Below are positions 52,388 to 61,185 of a DNA stretch of 64,000 nucleotides, one piece after another. Source of the stretch: Shinella sp032095155 (GTDB lineage Bacteria; Pseudomonadota; Alphaproteobacteria; Rhizobiales; Rhizobiaceae); assembly GCF_049199905.1 (NCBI RefSeq), contig NZ_JBLZPK010000011.1, forward strand, positions 194,572-258,571, read 5' to 3'. The notes under the pieces are model-generated. The model was not told the origin of the DNA. It was given only the letters and a program-made list of their open reading frames with translations, and made no database searches. The stretch's first letter is position 1; each line of letters starts with the position of its first letter. A program made the position numbers and the translations under genes.

Positions 52388-52702
52388 ATGGCACGGTCTG
52401 AGTCAGATGCCTTGTTGGAAATCGGACAGTTGCTGAAGGCGACCCGTAAGGGCCGGCAATTGACCCAGGAGCAGGTTGCCGACATGGCGGGCATATCGCG
52501 TCCCCGCTATCGCGAGATAGAAGCCGGAAGCAGCGCTGCGCGCACGACGACCCTGATCAACATCGCCCGCGCGCTCGGACTTGAGTTGATGCTCATACCG
52601 CAGGCCATGGTTCCGGCCGTCGGCGCGCTGCTGCGGCCGCAGGATGATCTCGACGATCTCCCGGCATTCATGGCTCATCCGGACGGGGATGAGAATGCCT
52701 GA
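52388..52702 (+). CDS. hipB: HipB-type antitoxin, XRE-family DNA-binding protein
   Basis: 104 residues from ATG 52388. An XRE helix-turn-helix occupies residues about 10-65: IGQLLKATRKGRQLTQEQVA, MAGISRPRYREIEAGSSAAR, TTLINIARALGLEL. The C-terminal tail is acidic (PQDDLDDLPAFMAHPDGDE). It neutralises HipA and represses the operon, most likely via 52330-52348. The end overlaps the hipA start by eight bases, the usual arrangement. Confidence 0.9.
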   Translation: MARSESDALLEIGQLLKATRKGRQLTQEQVADMAGISRPRYREIEAGSSAARTTTLINIARALGLELMLIPQAMVPAVGALLRPQDDLDDLPAFMAHPDGDENA

Positions 52703-53948
52703 AGCTTCATCCGATCCGAGGTCCATCTCGTCGCTCGACGTACTGCTGAACGATATGAAGGTCGGTACGATCGTCAGGACGCCTGGCGAGTTCAACGCCT
52801 TCAATTTCGAGGACAGCTATCGCGCAACGGGCGGCTTCCCAGTGCTCAGCCTGTCATTTCGAGCAGCCACTGGCGGCTTGCGCAAGGACCCGAAACCCGT
52901 CGCCAGAGCCTTGCCTGCGTTCTTCGCCAATCTGCTCCCGGAAGATAAGCTGCGCGAGGCAATGGAGAAACACCACGCGGGGAGTGTTCGCGCGGGAAAC
53001 GATTTCGACCTTCTCGTCGCGCTCGGTTCGGATCTGCCAGGCGCGGTCCGCGTCATGCCGAGTGACAGAGCGATTGCCCGTCTCGACAATCTGCCCGCGA
53101 CCAAGCCGAAAGCCCGGTTTTCGCTCGCCGGCGTCCAGATGAAGCTTTCGGTCATCAAGAACACGGGGAAGGGCGGTGGACTGACGTTGCCGATCGGCGA
53201 CGAGCAGGGGGCCTACATTGCCAAGTTTCCATCGACCGCGTTTCCCGGCGTGTCGGAAAACGAATATGCCAATCTTGCACTGGCTGAAGCCATAGGTATG
53301 GACGTGCCGGAACGCGAGCTCGTCGAGCAATCGGAGTTCGAAGGTATCCCGAAGGAGTTCGAGACGCTGTCGGACGGTAGAGTCCTGCTCGTCAAACGTT
53401 TCGATCGTGGCGCCAATGGCGAGCGGATCCATATCGAGGATTTCGCGCAGGTATTCGGCGTCTATCCTTCGCGGAAATACGAAGGAGCTGCTTATCATGA
53501 TATCGCCGTCGCCTTGAACGTTGCCGTTTCGTCCGACGCCGCGCTCGAGTTCGTCCGCCGACTGGCTCTGGCTGCCATAACCGGCAACGGTGACATGCAC
53601 CTGAAAAACTGGTCGCTGATCTATCGCAGCGCGGGCGACAAACCGGAGCTTGCGCCTGTCTACGACGTGCTCTCGACAATCCCTTACATCCCGGCAGATG
53701 CAATGGCGCTGTCGCTTGCTGGCGAACGCCCGTTCAAGGCGTTGAATGCGCAACGATGGAAGGCCTTCGCCAATCGCGCGCGCTTGCCGGAAGCGGCCGT
53801 GCTTAAAGCGGTGGTCGATACGGTCGAGCGCGTCAACGACGTTTGGTGGTCGCTGCCGGAACGGACTGTCGTTCCGGCGAAGGTTCTCGAGCGTATCGAT
53901 ACGCATGTAAGGCTGATGACGCCGATCCTTGGCACGTGTGCGGAGTGA
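52695..53948 (+). CDS. hipA: HipA-type serine/threonine-kinase toxin
   Basis: 417 residues from ATG 52695. The N-terminal subdomain has MKVGTIVRTPGEFNAFNFED and PVLSLSFR; the kinase core has FSLAGVQMKLSVIKN, GAYIAKFPSTAFPGVSENEY, VLLVKRFDRG and the catalytic loop TGNGDMHLKNWSLI with Asp and Asn, then PVYDVLST for the metal-binding Asp. All kinase residues are present. Family members phosphorylate tRNA synthetases such as GltX, giving growth arrest and persistence. Paired with hipB upstream. Confidence 0.92.
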   Translation: MPEASSDPRSISSLDVLLNDMKVGTIVRTPGEFNAFNFEDSYRATGGFPVLSLSFRAATGGLRKDPKPVARALPAFFANLLPEDKLREAMEKHHAGSVRAGNDFDLLVALGSDLPGAVRVMPSDRAIARLDNLPATKPKARFSLAGVQMKLSVIKNTGKGGGLTLPIGDEQGAYIAKFPSTAFPGVSENEYANLALAEAIGMDVPERELVEQSEFEGIPKEFETLSDGRVLLVKRFDRGANGERIHIEDFAQVFGVYPSRKYEGAAYHDIAVALNVAVSSDAALEFVRRLALAAITGNGDMHLKNWSLIYRSAGDKPELAPVYDVLSTIPYIPADAMALSLAGERPFKALNAQRWKAFANRARLPEAAVLKAVVDTVERVNDVWWSLPERTVVPAKVLERIDTHVRLMTPILGTCAE

Positions 53949-54024
53949 AGCCATGCGGCCGAACAGTAGCGAAGCCTTGTCCTAGCCCGCGCGCCAGTTT
54001 GTTGGCCCCCTTGAGGGGCAACTA

Positions 54025-54739
54025 CTACAGCAGTGCCGCCGCCCGTCTGGTGATCCAGGCGCCCCAGAAAAGGCTCGAGAAAAAACGAAGCGGCGTCTCG
54101 AAGCCGGTTTCGGCAAGAAGGGCGGCGACCGCCTCTTCCGACCTGGGCGGCTCGGCGGCCTCCAGGATCCGGTCCATCTTCGCTCGCACCTCGTCGGGGC
54201 CGGCGCCATGCATTCGCCAACGCTGAGCCCAGGCCGCAAGCAGCAGCGGTTCGGAGCTGTAGGCGCGATAGTTTCCAGCGAGCACGAGCGGCGCGCCAAC
54301 TTTCAGCCTTTTGGCCAGTTCATTCATGAGGTCGCGCTTCGCGATCTCTCCTTGGATGTGTTGCAGAACGCCAATCATCATCGCTGCATTGAAGGAGGTT
54401 TCGCCAGCGGTCTCTCCAAGGCTGCCGGTGAGGAATTCGACCCGATCATCAAGCCCAGCTTCGGCGATGTGTGCGCGCTACTTCCATCATGGACGGCGAC
54501 GGATCGACTGCGACAAAGGTCCAGGACGGCTCCAGCCTGGCGGCCGCAATGATTTCACCGCCCGTTCCGCCGGCACCAACGACCAGCACGCGCGGGGCTT
54601 CCGCATCTAGTGCGGAAGCCGCGAGCATGCAGGCACCGAGCTCGTGACAGGCATTGTATCCGGCCAGCGCAATGCGGCTTTGCCGGCCGTATTCATCGGC
54701 GCGTGACTTGTCGAATTTGGAGGAGGAGCTGTTTGGCAT
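54025..54739 (-). pseudogene. Class I SAM-dependent methyltransferase, frameshifted
   Basis: From ATG 54739 the frame reads MPNSSSSKFDKSRADEYGR, then the SAM motif VLVVGAGGTGGEIIAAARL and FVAVDPSPSMMEVAR. Near 54470 one extra base shifts the frame and the first product ends. The rest of the same protein continues in the next frame with HIAEAGLDDRVEFLTG, FNAAMMIGVLQHIQGE, VLAGNYRAYSSEPLLL and on to 54025. A single-base removal would restore about 237 residues. Divergent from a likewise broken AraC gene, so both look like members of one dead unit. Confidence 0.82.
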
Positions 54740-54826
54740 GGAATCTACGTCATGATTGTCGTTATGGCTGGAGTGGCCGCCGCAAAAGAGATTATCCAAT
54801 CCAAAGGCAGAATATCGAGGAAATGC

Positions 54827-55632
54827 ATGATCGAACGTTCGGATAGGCCTCAAAAGCATGATCGCCTGGCGGCCTTCCTCAGAGCCTATGGGCTTCGAGC
54901 CGATTATTGCAGCAATGGCGACGGCGCGAACCTTCTCATCGTCAACGACGGGGACGTCGAAGCACCATCCCATCTAATCTACCGGCCGCGTTCGGCCGGT
55001 ATGTCCGCAGAGCGCACGACGGTGATAGCGGCGGCTTTTGTCGATTTCAGCGAGGGCCTGAATCCGCTCGTCGGCGCGCTGCCGGATGAACTGCGCTTCT
55101 GTCTGGCGCTAGAGCCGGAATTACGCGGACTGGCTGATCTCATCATTTCGGAGAGCATCGACAAACGCTGCGGAGGCAGCGCGTCCATGGCCGGCTCTGT
55201 TAGGTGATTGTCGTTCTTGCGATCCGCAAGGCGCTGGCCGTCGGCACGGTTAACGCTGGGATGTTGGCCGGGCTGGCCCACCGAGAGCTTCATCCCTGCT
55301 TGGTGGCAAGGCACGAAGACCCGGCCAGGCGCTGGCGTATCGGCGATCTCGCCGGTATCGCTGGCATGAAGCGTGGCCGCTTTATGGACACCTTCACCAA
55401 TACCGTCGGCCAGCCGCCGGCTGCCTATCTAACGGATTGGCGCCTTGCATTGGGCCGGACACACCTACGTTCCGGCAGGAGCGTCAAGGCCGCTGCCGCA
55501 GCTGTTGGGTTTGGCAGCGCTGAGGCCTTTTCCCGATCATTCGGTCGCAAACATGGCTATCCGCCCAGTCGTGAGACATTTAAGAGCAAGTGTTCGGCCG
55601 TGTCGAAAAATCAATGTGACTGTAGGCATTAA
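54827..55632 (+). pseudogene. AraC-family regulator with cupin N-terminus, broken
   Basis: From ATG 54827, with GAGG upstream, the frame reads ADYCSNGDGANLLIVNDGDV, then IIADL-like LADLIISESIDKRCGG, typical of the AraC_binding_2/cupin_6 domain. Near 55172 the frame shifts; the next in-frame piece reads GRLC, TAG, VIVVLAIRKALAVGTVNA. The family has RLCE here, so the stop is probably a GAG-to-TAG change. The C-terminal HTH then continues: WRIGDLAGIAGMKRGRFMDT and SVKAAAAAVGFGSAEAFSR. Two lesions make function unlikely. Confidence 0.8.
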
Positions 55633-55687
55633 ATGACGGGTCGTCGGTTCGGATCCGTTCAAGAGCCTGCGCACGGCAACCGATAGT

Positions 55688-55717
55688 TTGACAAACTTTG
55701 CCATTGGCGGATATCGT
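55688..55717 (+). promoter_or_regulatory. Promoter of parDE
   Basis: TTGACA (55688-55693), 18-base spacer, TATCGT (55712-55717), followed by AAGGAG at 55726-55731 and ATG 55738. The short leader suits a toxin-antitoxin operon. Confidence 0.55.
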
Positions 55718-55737
55718 TACCCATCAAGGAGATTCAA

Positions 55738-55992
55738 ATGGCGACGATGAACGTATCCCTGCCGGACCCCATGAAAGATTGGGTTGAAGCCCAAGCTAAG
55801 ACCGGTCGGTATTCGAATGCGAGCGACTACGTCAGAGACTTGATCCGCAGAGATCAGGCCCGTACCGACAAGATTGCCGAGATGCAGCGGTTTGTCGATG
55901 ACGGAATTAGAAGCGGTGTTGGGAGCCGTTCAGCGGACGAGCTGTTTGCTGCAGCCACCACGCGAGCCGAGATCAGCCGCGGACGCGCTTGA
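55738..55992 (+). CDS. parD: ParD-family antitoxin
   Basis: 84 residues. A ribbon-helix-helix N-terminus, MNVSLPDPMKDWVEAQAKTG and YSNASDYVRDLIRRDQ, binds the operon's own promoter; the C-terminal helix (FVDDGIRSGVGSRSADELF) wraps the toxin. Strong ribosome site AAGGAG. The stop overlaps the toxin start (TGATG). A stability module, common on plasmids and in rhizobial chromids. Confidence 0.92.
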   Translation: MATMNVSLPDPMKDWVEAQAKTGRYSNASDYVRDLIRRDQARTDKIAEMQRFVDDGIRSGVGSRSADELFAAATTRAEISRGRA

Positions 55993-56285
55993 TGCCATTC
56001 ATTCTATCGGTCCAAGCGGAAGAGGATGTAATCTCAATTGCGGAAGACGGCATTCGCATCTTCGGAGCATTGGTTGCTAAACGATATCATGATGAGCTCT
56101 TCAATTTGTTCGAGCTAATTGCCGGCAATCCACGAATGGCGCGTGAGCGCCATGAGATTTCTCCGCCTGTTAGGATCCATCCCTTCAAGGCACACCTTAT
56201 AGTTTATCGCATCAAAGAGGACGGAAGCGTCTTTGTGATCCGTATCAGGCATAGCCACGAGGATTGGTCAGCAGATTCGCTCTAG
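55992..56285 (+). CDS. parE: ParE-family toxin (RelE/ParE superfamily)
   Basis: 97 residues from ATG 55992. The RelE/ParE fold shows as SVQAEEDVISIAEDGIRIFG, YHDELFNLFELIAGNPRMAR, PPVRIHPFKAHLIVYRI and a final strand VFVIRIRHSHEDW. ParE toxins poison DNA gyrase; some relatives cut mRNA. Translationally coupled to parD, with which it forms a complete and apparently functional pair. Confidence 0.92.
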   Translation: MPFILSVQAEEDVISIAEDGIRIFGALVAKRYHDELFNLFELIAGNPRMARERHEISPPVRIHPFKAHLIVYRIKEDGSVFVIRIRHSHEDWSADSL

Positions 56286-56494
56286 TCAATTGTCTTGTCG
56301 AGTTCATGACTTGCTGGTCATAAGTTCGAACCTCATCAAGACGGAAGACGCCTGCCAGGCAGATGGCTCGATTCCCTCTGCGGCTCAGCTTAACGATGGC
56401 TTCGCGCCTCAAATCTGCCATTCTCGCTATCGCGACCGGTCCTCTAAGGCCGATGTTTGTGAGCGTGAGATCCGGTCGTCAGATTGAATAAGCG
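56286..56494. other. Gap after parE, no gene
   Basis: About 210 bases. A piece at 56310-56340 resembles the T-arm of a tRNA (AAGTTCGAACCT), but no cloverleaf forms around it. Nothing else is recognised. Confidence 0.35.
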
Positions 56495-57016
56495 TTATCG
56501 CATCACTTTTTCAAACAGAAATCCTTCGTCGTCCGGCAGATCACTGGGGCCAGGATGATGCGGGTCGGGGTGCTTGGCGTTGAAGAACGCGATGATCTTG
56601 AAGCCGCATTTATTGACGTAGAAGTGGATGTTTCGCTTCTCGAAATAGGGTGTATGTGTCCGCCAGGTGACGGTCTGCGGATAGCGCGCTTCAATGGCAA
56701 GCCAGGCCTTGTGACCGAGCCCATTCCCATGCTCGCCGACTTTCAGGAAAAAGAGGTCGAGTGTGTTGTGTTGAGTCTCTTCTTTGATGGTCACCACCGC
56801 GCCACCGACCTTCTTGCCGTCTGAGAGAATGCGTAGCGCGACCGCTCCAGGGGCGTTGATGGAATTTTTTAGGTCCTCGTCGCAAGGAATGGGACCATCG
56901 GGCAACTCCCCGTATTCATCGATGACTGCAACGGCAAACGCCTCCTGGAGTTCCCTTTTGAAGTCCGAGAGATAGGCGGTATCTGCAACAGTGAGGCTCA
57001 CGGTGTGACCATTCAT
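56495..57016 (-). CDS. GNAT-family N-acetyltransferase
   Basis: 173 residues from ATG 57016, with GGAGAG upstream; a longer start at 57046 lacks a site. The acetyl-CoA fold is visible: AVALRILSDGKKVGGAVVTI, then LDLFFLKVGEHGNGLGHKAW with a Q/RxxGxG/A-like loop, and TPYFEKRNIHFYVNKCGFKI, which is the usual late strand-helix. FFNAKHPDPHH and FEKVM end the protein. The acceptor is unknown. It lies 123 bases from the IS5-family end. Confidence 0.85.
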   Translation of the reverse strand: MNGHTVSLTVADTAYLSDFKRELQEAFAVAVIDEYGELPDGPIPCDEDLKNSINAPGAVALRILSDGKKVGGAVVTIKEETQHNTLDLFFLKVGEHGNGLGHKAWLAIEARYPQTVTWRTHTPYFEKRNIHFYVNKCGFKIIAFFNAKHPDPHHPGPSDLPDDEGFLFEKVMR

Positions 57017-57139
57017 GACTTCTCTCCAACTGTTCAAACGAGCCACCCGGTCTGACGGACCAGATGGCGGTGTGCTTCCTTGTCACCATGGGCGATCTAC
57101 TTGACCCCGCGCGGCATGGGATTGACGTCATGGAAGCTA

Positions 57140-57981
57140 GGCTCAGGACCCATTGATTTGAATTGATGGTTATGAATCAGGCGTTTGTGCAGGAGCCTTA
57201 CCAATGAGTAATATATCTTGGCTGACGGACGAGCAAATGGCTCGTCTTCAGCCCTATTTCCCCAAGAGCCATGGCCGCCCACGCGTTGATGATCGACGCG
57301 TTCTGAGTGGCATCATCTTTGTTAACCGCAATGGGCTGCGTTGGCGTGATGCGCCGAAGGAATATGGCCCGGCGAAAACGCTTTACAACCGCTGGAAACG
57401 CTGGGGCGACAAGGGTATCCTTATGCAGATGATGGAAGGCCTGGCTGTGCCTGAAGCCGCAGAGCACAAGACCATCATGATCGATGCGACCTATCTCAAG
57501 GCCCACCGCACAGCTTCCAGCCTGCGGGTAAAAAAGGGGGCGCGGGCCGCCTGATTGGCCGCACGAAAGGCGGCATGAACACCAAGCTTCATGCCGTAAC
57601 GGATACGAGTGGTCGCCCGATCAGCTTCTTCATAACGGCAGGTCAGGTCAGTGATTACACCGGTGCTGCGGCCTTGCTTGATGAACTTCCCAAGGCCAAA
57701 TGGCTGCTGGCCGACCGTGGATACGATGCTGACTGGTATCGTGACGCTTTGCAGGCGAAAGGGATCACTCCCTGCATTCCGGGTCGGAAATCGCGCAACA
57801 AGACAATCAAATACGACAAGCGCCGCTACAAACGGCGCAACCGGATCGAGATCATGTTCGGACGTCTCAAGGACTGGCGACGCGTTGCTACGCGCTACGA
57901 CAGGTGCCCAATGGCCTTTCTCTCCGCCATCGCTCTTACTGCAACCGGTATCTTCTGGCTATGAGCAATGAGTCCTGACCC
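57140..57981 (+). mobile_element. Intact IS5-family insertion sequence (842 bp)
   Basis: Terminal repeats are GGCTCAGGACCCATTG at 57140 and the inverse of GGGTCAGGACTCATTG ending at 57981. A TA target duplication flanks it (57138-57139 and 57982-57983), as for the IS427-like group of IS5. It holds a two-frame DDE transposase. Its left end and flank also appear as a relic at 19215. Confidence 0.9.
57204..57964 (+). CDS. IS5-family transposase, two frames joined by a -1 frameshift
   Basis: The first frame (57204-57554, 116 residues) reads WLTDEQMARLQPYFP, DDRRVLSGIIFVNRNGLRWR, KTLYNRWKRWGDKGI and IDATYLKAHRTA with the first Asp. The second (57575-57964) starts with MNTKLHAVTDTSGRPI and reads LLADRGYDADWY, then KRRNRIEIMFGRLKDWRRVA with the last Glu, and ATGIFW at the end. 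The switch point is the A6G5 run in frame before 57545; a -1 slip gives RGRLIGRTKGG and joins both. This is the normal programmed design of the group, so it is probably active. Confidence 0.9.
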
Positions 57982-58460
57982 TAAGAAGTGGGCAGCAGAA
58001 CCGCCAGCGGCAACGCGGTCTCCTCCTTCACTGTCTTGGTGACAATGTAAGTAAAGTAGCGGTCGATGCCGAGTTCGCGGTCGAGCAGACTGTCGACGAG
58101 GCGTTGGTAGGCATCGATGTCCGCCGCCATGATCTTCAGGATATAATCGACGCCGCCGCCGACCGACCAGCAGGCGACGATCTCCGGTGTCGCCGCCACC
58201 GCGCGCTCGAAGCGGTCGAAATCCGCATGCCGATGGTTGGCGAGTGTCACTTCCATCATGACGCTCGCGACCGGCGCTACGCGCCGCACAGCGACGCGCG
58301 CATGATAGCCCGAGACGATGCCTGCCTTCTCCAGCTTGCGCAGGCGCAACCAGCCCGGGGTCGGCGAGAGGCCGGCCCTTTCCGCGAGTGCCAGCTTGGT
58401 GATGCGCCCATCTTCCTGGATGGCTTCCAGGATCCGCAGATCGATGGCGTCGAGCTTCAT
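57981..58460 (-). CDS. Lrp/AsnC-family transcriptional regulator
   Basis: 159 residues, complete. N-terminal HTH is LDAIDLRILEAIQEDGRITK, then ALAERAGLSPTPGWLRLRKL; the effector (RAM) domain has EIVACWSVGGGVDYILKIMA. The stop codon is TAG, made by the TA target site plus the last base of the IS5-family element; before insertion it was also TAG, so the protein length was not changed. The gene lies upstream of nothing in the same direction; its partner is probably the DUF1185 gene just behind it, or the divergent set. Confidence 0.9.
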   Translation of the reverse strand: MKLDAIDLRILEAIQEDGRITKLALAERAGLSPTPGWLRLRKLEKAGIVSGYHARVAVRRVAPVASVMMEVTLANHRHADFDRFERAVAATPEIVACWSVGGGVDYILKIMAADIDAYQRLVDSLLDRELGIDRYFTYIVTKTVKEETALPLAVLLPTS

Positions 58461-58490
58461 GGGATCAAAATGGAGTCCGTGCCGCTCTGT

Positions 58491-59093
58491 TCAGGTCCGG
58501 GTGGCGTTTGCGGCAAGCTCTGCTTCCATTTCCGCGATATCCTGGAACCGGTCCGCAATGCGGGCATGAGGGCGACCGCCGTCGGCCGCGGCGATGGCGA
58601 CGATGATCTCGTCGGGATGTGGTGCGTCTGCGATCTGGAAATTCGCTGTGAGGAAGTGAGATCGCTTGCCGTTCTCGCTCTTGTGCATCATCGGTAGCGA
58701 AAGCAGCGCGCCCGGCGCGTTGCGCGTATTGGCGAATTCTAGGTAGTTCGTGCCGCCGATCGCGTTGCGGAACGGGTTGCCGAAGCGCAGCGTGTGGATC
58801 ATCGCCGAAGCGTGTTCGATCTCGCCATTGACGCCGACCGCGGCGGCCTTGCCGCAGGCCTCGATCTTGTCCGCCGGCATCTGTGCCAGCAAGCGGCGCG
58901 TCATCTCCTCGCTAAGCGGTTTGGCGATGCGGATGATCTCCGGTCTTAGATTGTCGACAAAACCCTTGCCGGCCCAAGGATTGTGGATGATCGCGGCGAC
59001 GACGACGATATTGACCGGTCGCGGCGCGGCCTTGCCGCCCTCGATATGGGTTTCCTCAAGAAAGGTGCAAATTTTTCTCATGCCGAGTGTCAT
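58491..59093 (-). CDS. DUF1185 'amino acid synthesis' family protein
   Basis: About 200 residues from ATG 59093; an ATG at 59081 and a longer frame to 59123 are possible. The sequence KICTFLEETHIEGG, ANIVVVAAIIHNPWAG as NIVVVAAIIHNPWAGKGFVD, GKAAAVGVNGEIEHASAMIH and FLTANFQIADAPHPDEIIVA is that of DUF1185, annotated as amino-acid synthesis family. Its reaction is not established; members often sit beside flavin monooxygenases and hydrolases as here. It lies 30 bases upstream of the Lrp/AsnC gene in the same direction, so the two probably form a unit. Confidence 0.85.
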   Translation of the reverse strand: MTLGMRKICTFLEETHIEGGKAAPRPVNIVVVAAIIHNPWAGKGFVDNLRPEIIRIAKPLSEEMTRRLLAQMPADKIEACGKAAAVGVNGEIEHASAMIHTLRFGNPFRNAIGGTNYLEFANTRNAPGALLSLPMMHKSENGKRSHFLTANFQIADAPHPDEIIVAIAAADGGRPHARIADRFQDIAEMEAELAANATRT

Positions 59094-59205
59094 GTGGGCC
59101 ACCGTCTGTTGAACTGACGCCAACGTAGCGCGTGCTCGTGTGCGGTCTTCCTATTGTTTGAAGTATCGAAGGCGCATTGCCTCCTCCGAAAAATAGTAGC
59201 ATTCG

Positions 59206-61059
59206 ATGGCGTTGCGCCGCATTATCGCGGCAACGACGGGAGTGTGCGGCGCGTTGGATCAGAAATCACGGCTACTTTCGCTGCGCGACGTCGCGAGCCA
59301 AATCAATAGCGGTGGCGACCTTGCGACGGTCCTGCAGCACCTGATCGTGGCTGCCTGCCAGCATGCCAACTGGGCACTCGGCTCGATCATGGGCATCGAT
59401 GTCGCGCATGGCTATGCCCATGTCATTGTCCGTCACGATCCCACCCTTATCCAGCGCGACCTTCCGGTCCGCTGGGAGCTTGCCACCAGCCCTTCATTGA
59501 TCGCGCTTCAACGCAATGAACCCGTCTATATCCGCGATGCACGTGAAAGCACCGAATTCCCTGGATATCGCAAAGAGGCCTTCGAGCGCGACTACCGCAC
59601 CGTGCTCGTCATGCCGATGGACTGTGCAGATGCGGAGGGGCGTCCGATGGTCCTGAGTGTGATCGCCCGCGCCGTAACCGACGTAACGGAGGATGACCTC
59701 GCCTTTATCGGCACGATCATTCATCTCGGCGCGATCGCTGTCGAAAAACAGCATCGCCTGGCAACTGAAAAACGCGCTTCAGAGCGGCTCGACCGGGCGC
59801 TCGGTGCGCATACATCGCTGCTGGAGCATGTTCTCAGCGACGGCTCCGTCTCCTCGCTCGCTGCGATGGTGGGACGACTGCTGCCCAATCCGCTCGTCGT
59901 CGTGGATTTCACCGTCAACCAGGTTATCGCCGGGCGTTCGCCGCTGGCAGCGGATCTCGACGATGCGGCCTGGCAGGCGGCTGCGCCGACGGTTTTTGCG
60001 CGCGTACTGACAAGAGCGGCGAGGGAGGCGGTGGAGCGCGGCAGTACGGAAACGGCGCCGATCTTCCTGGAGGACGGCGCGCGGCGGCTGCGCGTTTCCG
60101 CCCGCGTCGAACCCCTGACGGTGGACCGCCAACGGGTCGGCGCGCTCGTGATTTTCCCCTCGGCGGCGGCAGAAGGGGAATTGGACCAACTCATGCTCGA
60201 CAGCGCGAAGTTTGCATTGAGCGTCCAGATGATGCGCAGCTTCCTGCGTTTTCGCTTCGAGACACGCACGCAGAGCGAACTATTCTTCGAGATCGTGGAG
60301 CGGCGCTGGCGCGATGCGGCGGACGTGCGGCAACGCGCCGCCCGGCTTGGCCTCGATCTGTCGCTCGCGCAGCAGATGATCGTCGTTGACTTTCCCGAGC
60401 GCGCGAAGGCTTTCGGCGGCAATTCCATTGACGTGGAGCATACGGTGTCGCGCATTCTGCAGCAGGCCTCCATCGAAGCTTTCTTGGTGGCGGTAGACGG
60501 GGGGCTCGCATGCATCATGCCCTACGAAGAAGCGCCGAGGCAGGAGCGCACGACCAAGCTCATGCGGCGTATCGCCGACGAGCTCGCTCGCTACCTGGGC
60601 GCAGCGCCGATCGTGGTTGCCGGGAACCGTTGCATCGGTCTCGACGACTACGCCCTGGCCTGGGAGCGGTGCACGCGGATGATCCGCATCGGCCGCTCCT
60701 TCGGTTTGACGGGAGCGCTTTCGACCCAGGATTTCGGGCCGCTGCCCATGCTCGTTTCCGCCGCCGATGTCGGCGACGTGCGCAGCTTCGTTCGGGACAG
60801 CGTCGGCGCCATCGCCGAGCACGACGGCAAGAACGGCACGCCGTATCTTGAAACGCTTTCCGCCTATCTGGAGGAAGGCTGCCGCAGCCAGGCTTGCGCC
60901 GATCGGCTAGGCCTGCACGTCACGACGCTGCGCTATCGGCTGGCGCGCATTCAGGAACTCTTTGGCATCGACGTAGAAACGCCGGAACGGCGCTTTTCGG
61001 TGGAACTCGCCCTGCGCCTTCATAGCGTCATCGACAACCACGCCTTCGGCGAGCGCTGA
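59206..61059 (+). CDS. PucR/CdaR-like regulator with GAF domain
   Basis: 617 residues. A GAF-like domain lies at about residues 30-185 (LQHLIVAACQHANWALGSIM, then VYIRDARESTEFPGYR). The middle has a second ligand-binding-like part. The C-terminal HTH_30 is typical for PucR/CdaR: YLETLSAYLEEGCRSQACAD, then RLGLHVTTLRYRLARIQELF. Such regulators activate purine, sugar-acid or aromatic breakdown genes. It precedes the flavin reductase operon by 126 bases and is divergent from the DUF1185 gene. No clear ribosome site before ATG 59206, so the start is a fair guess. Confidence 0.85.
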   Translation: MALRRIIAATTGVCGALDQKSRLLSLRDVASQINSGGDLATVLQHLIVAACQHANWALGSIMGIDVAHGYAHVIVRHDPTLIQRDLPVRWELATSPSLIALQRNEPVYIRDARESTEFPGYRKEAFERDYRTVLVMPMDCADAEGRPMVLSVIARAVTDVTEDDLAFIGTIIHLGAIAVEKQHRLATEKRASERLDRALGAHTSLLEHVLSDGSVSSLAAMVGRLLPNPLVVVDFTVNQVIAGRSPLAADLDDAAWQAAAPTVFARVLTRAAREAVERGSTETAPIFLEDGARRLRVSARVEPLTVDRQRVGALVIFPSAAAEGELDQLMLDSAKFALSVQMMRSFLRFRFETRTQSELFFEIVERRWRDAADVRQRAARLGLDLSLAQQMIVVDFPERAKAFGGNSIDVEHTVSRILQQASIEAFLVAVDGGLACIMPYEEAPRQERTTKLMRRIADELARYLGAAPIVVAGNRCIGLDDYALAWERCTRMIRIGRSFGLTGALSTQDFGPLPMLVSAADVGDVRSFVRDSVGAIAEHDGKNGTPYLETLSAYLEEGCRSQACADRLGLHVTTLRYRLARIQELFGIDVETPERRFSVELALRLHSVIDNHAFGER

Positions 61060-61185
61060 TCGGGCCATTCGGTCCTCCTATGAACCGCAGCAGAACTTTT
61101 ACGATATCTCCTCCGCCCGGTAGGAAGCAGCACCGGCCCGCCCCGGTTAGCTTCTTCCCAACAAACCAAGGAGGAGAACGAAGGC

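Noticed and set aside
56300..56345. tRNA-like T-arm (AAGTTCGAACCT) after parE
   Set aside because: No acceptor stem, D-arm or anticodon arm can be folded around it; at best a decayed attachment-site tRNA fragment.
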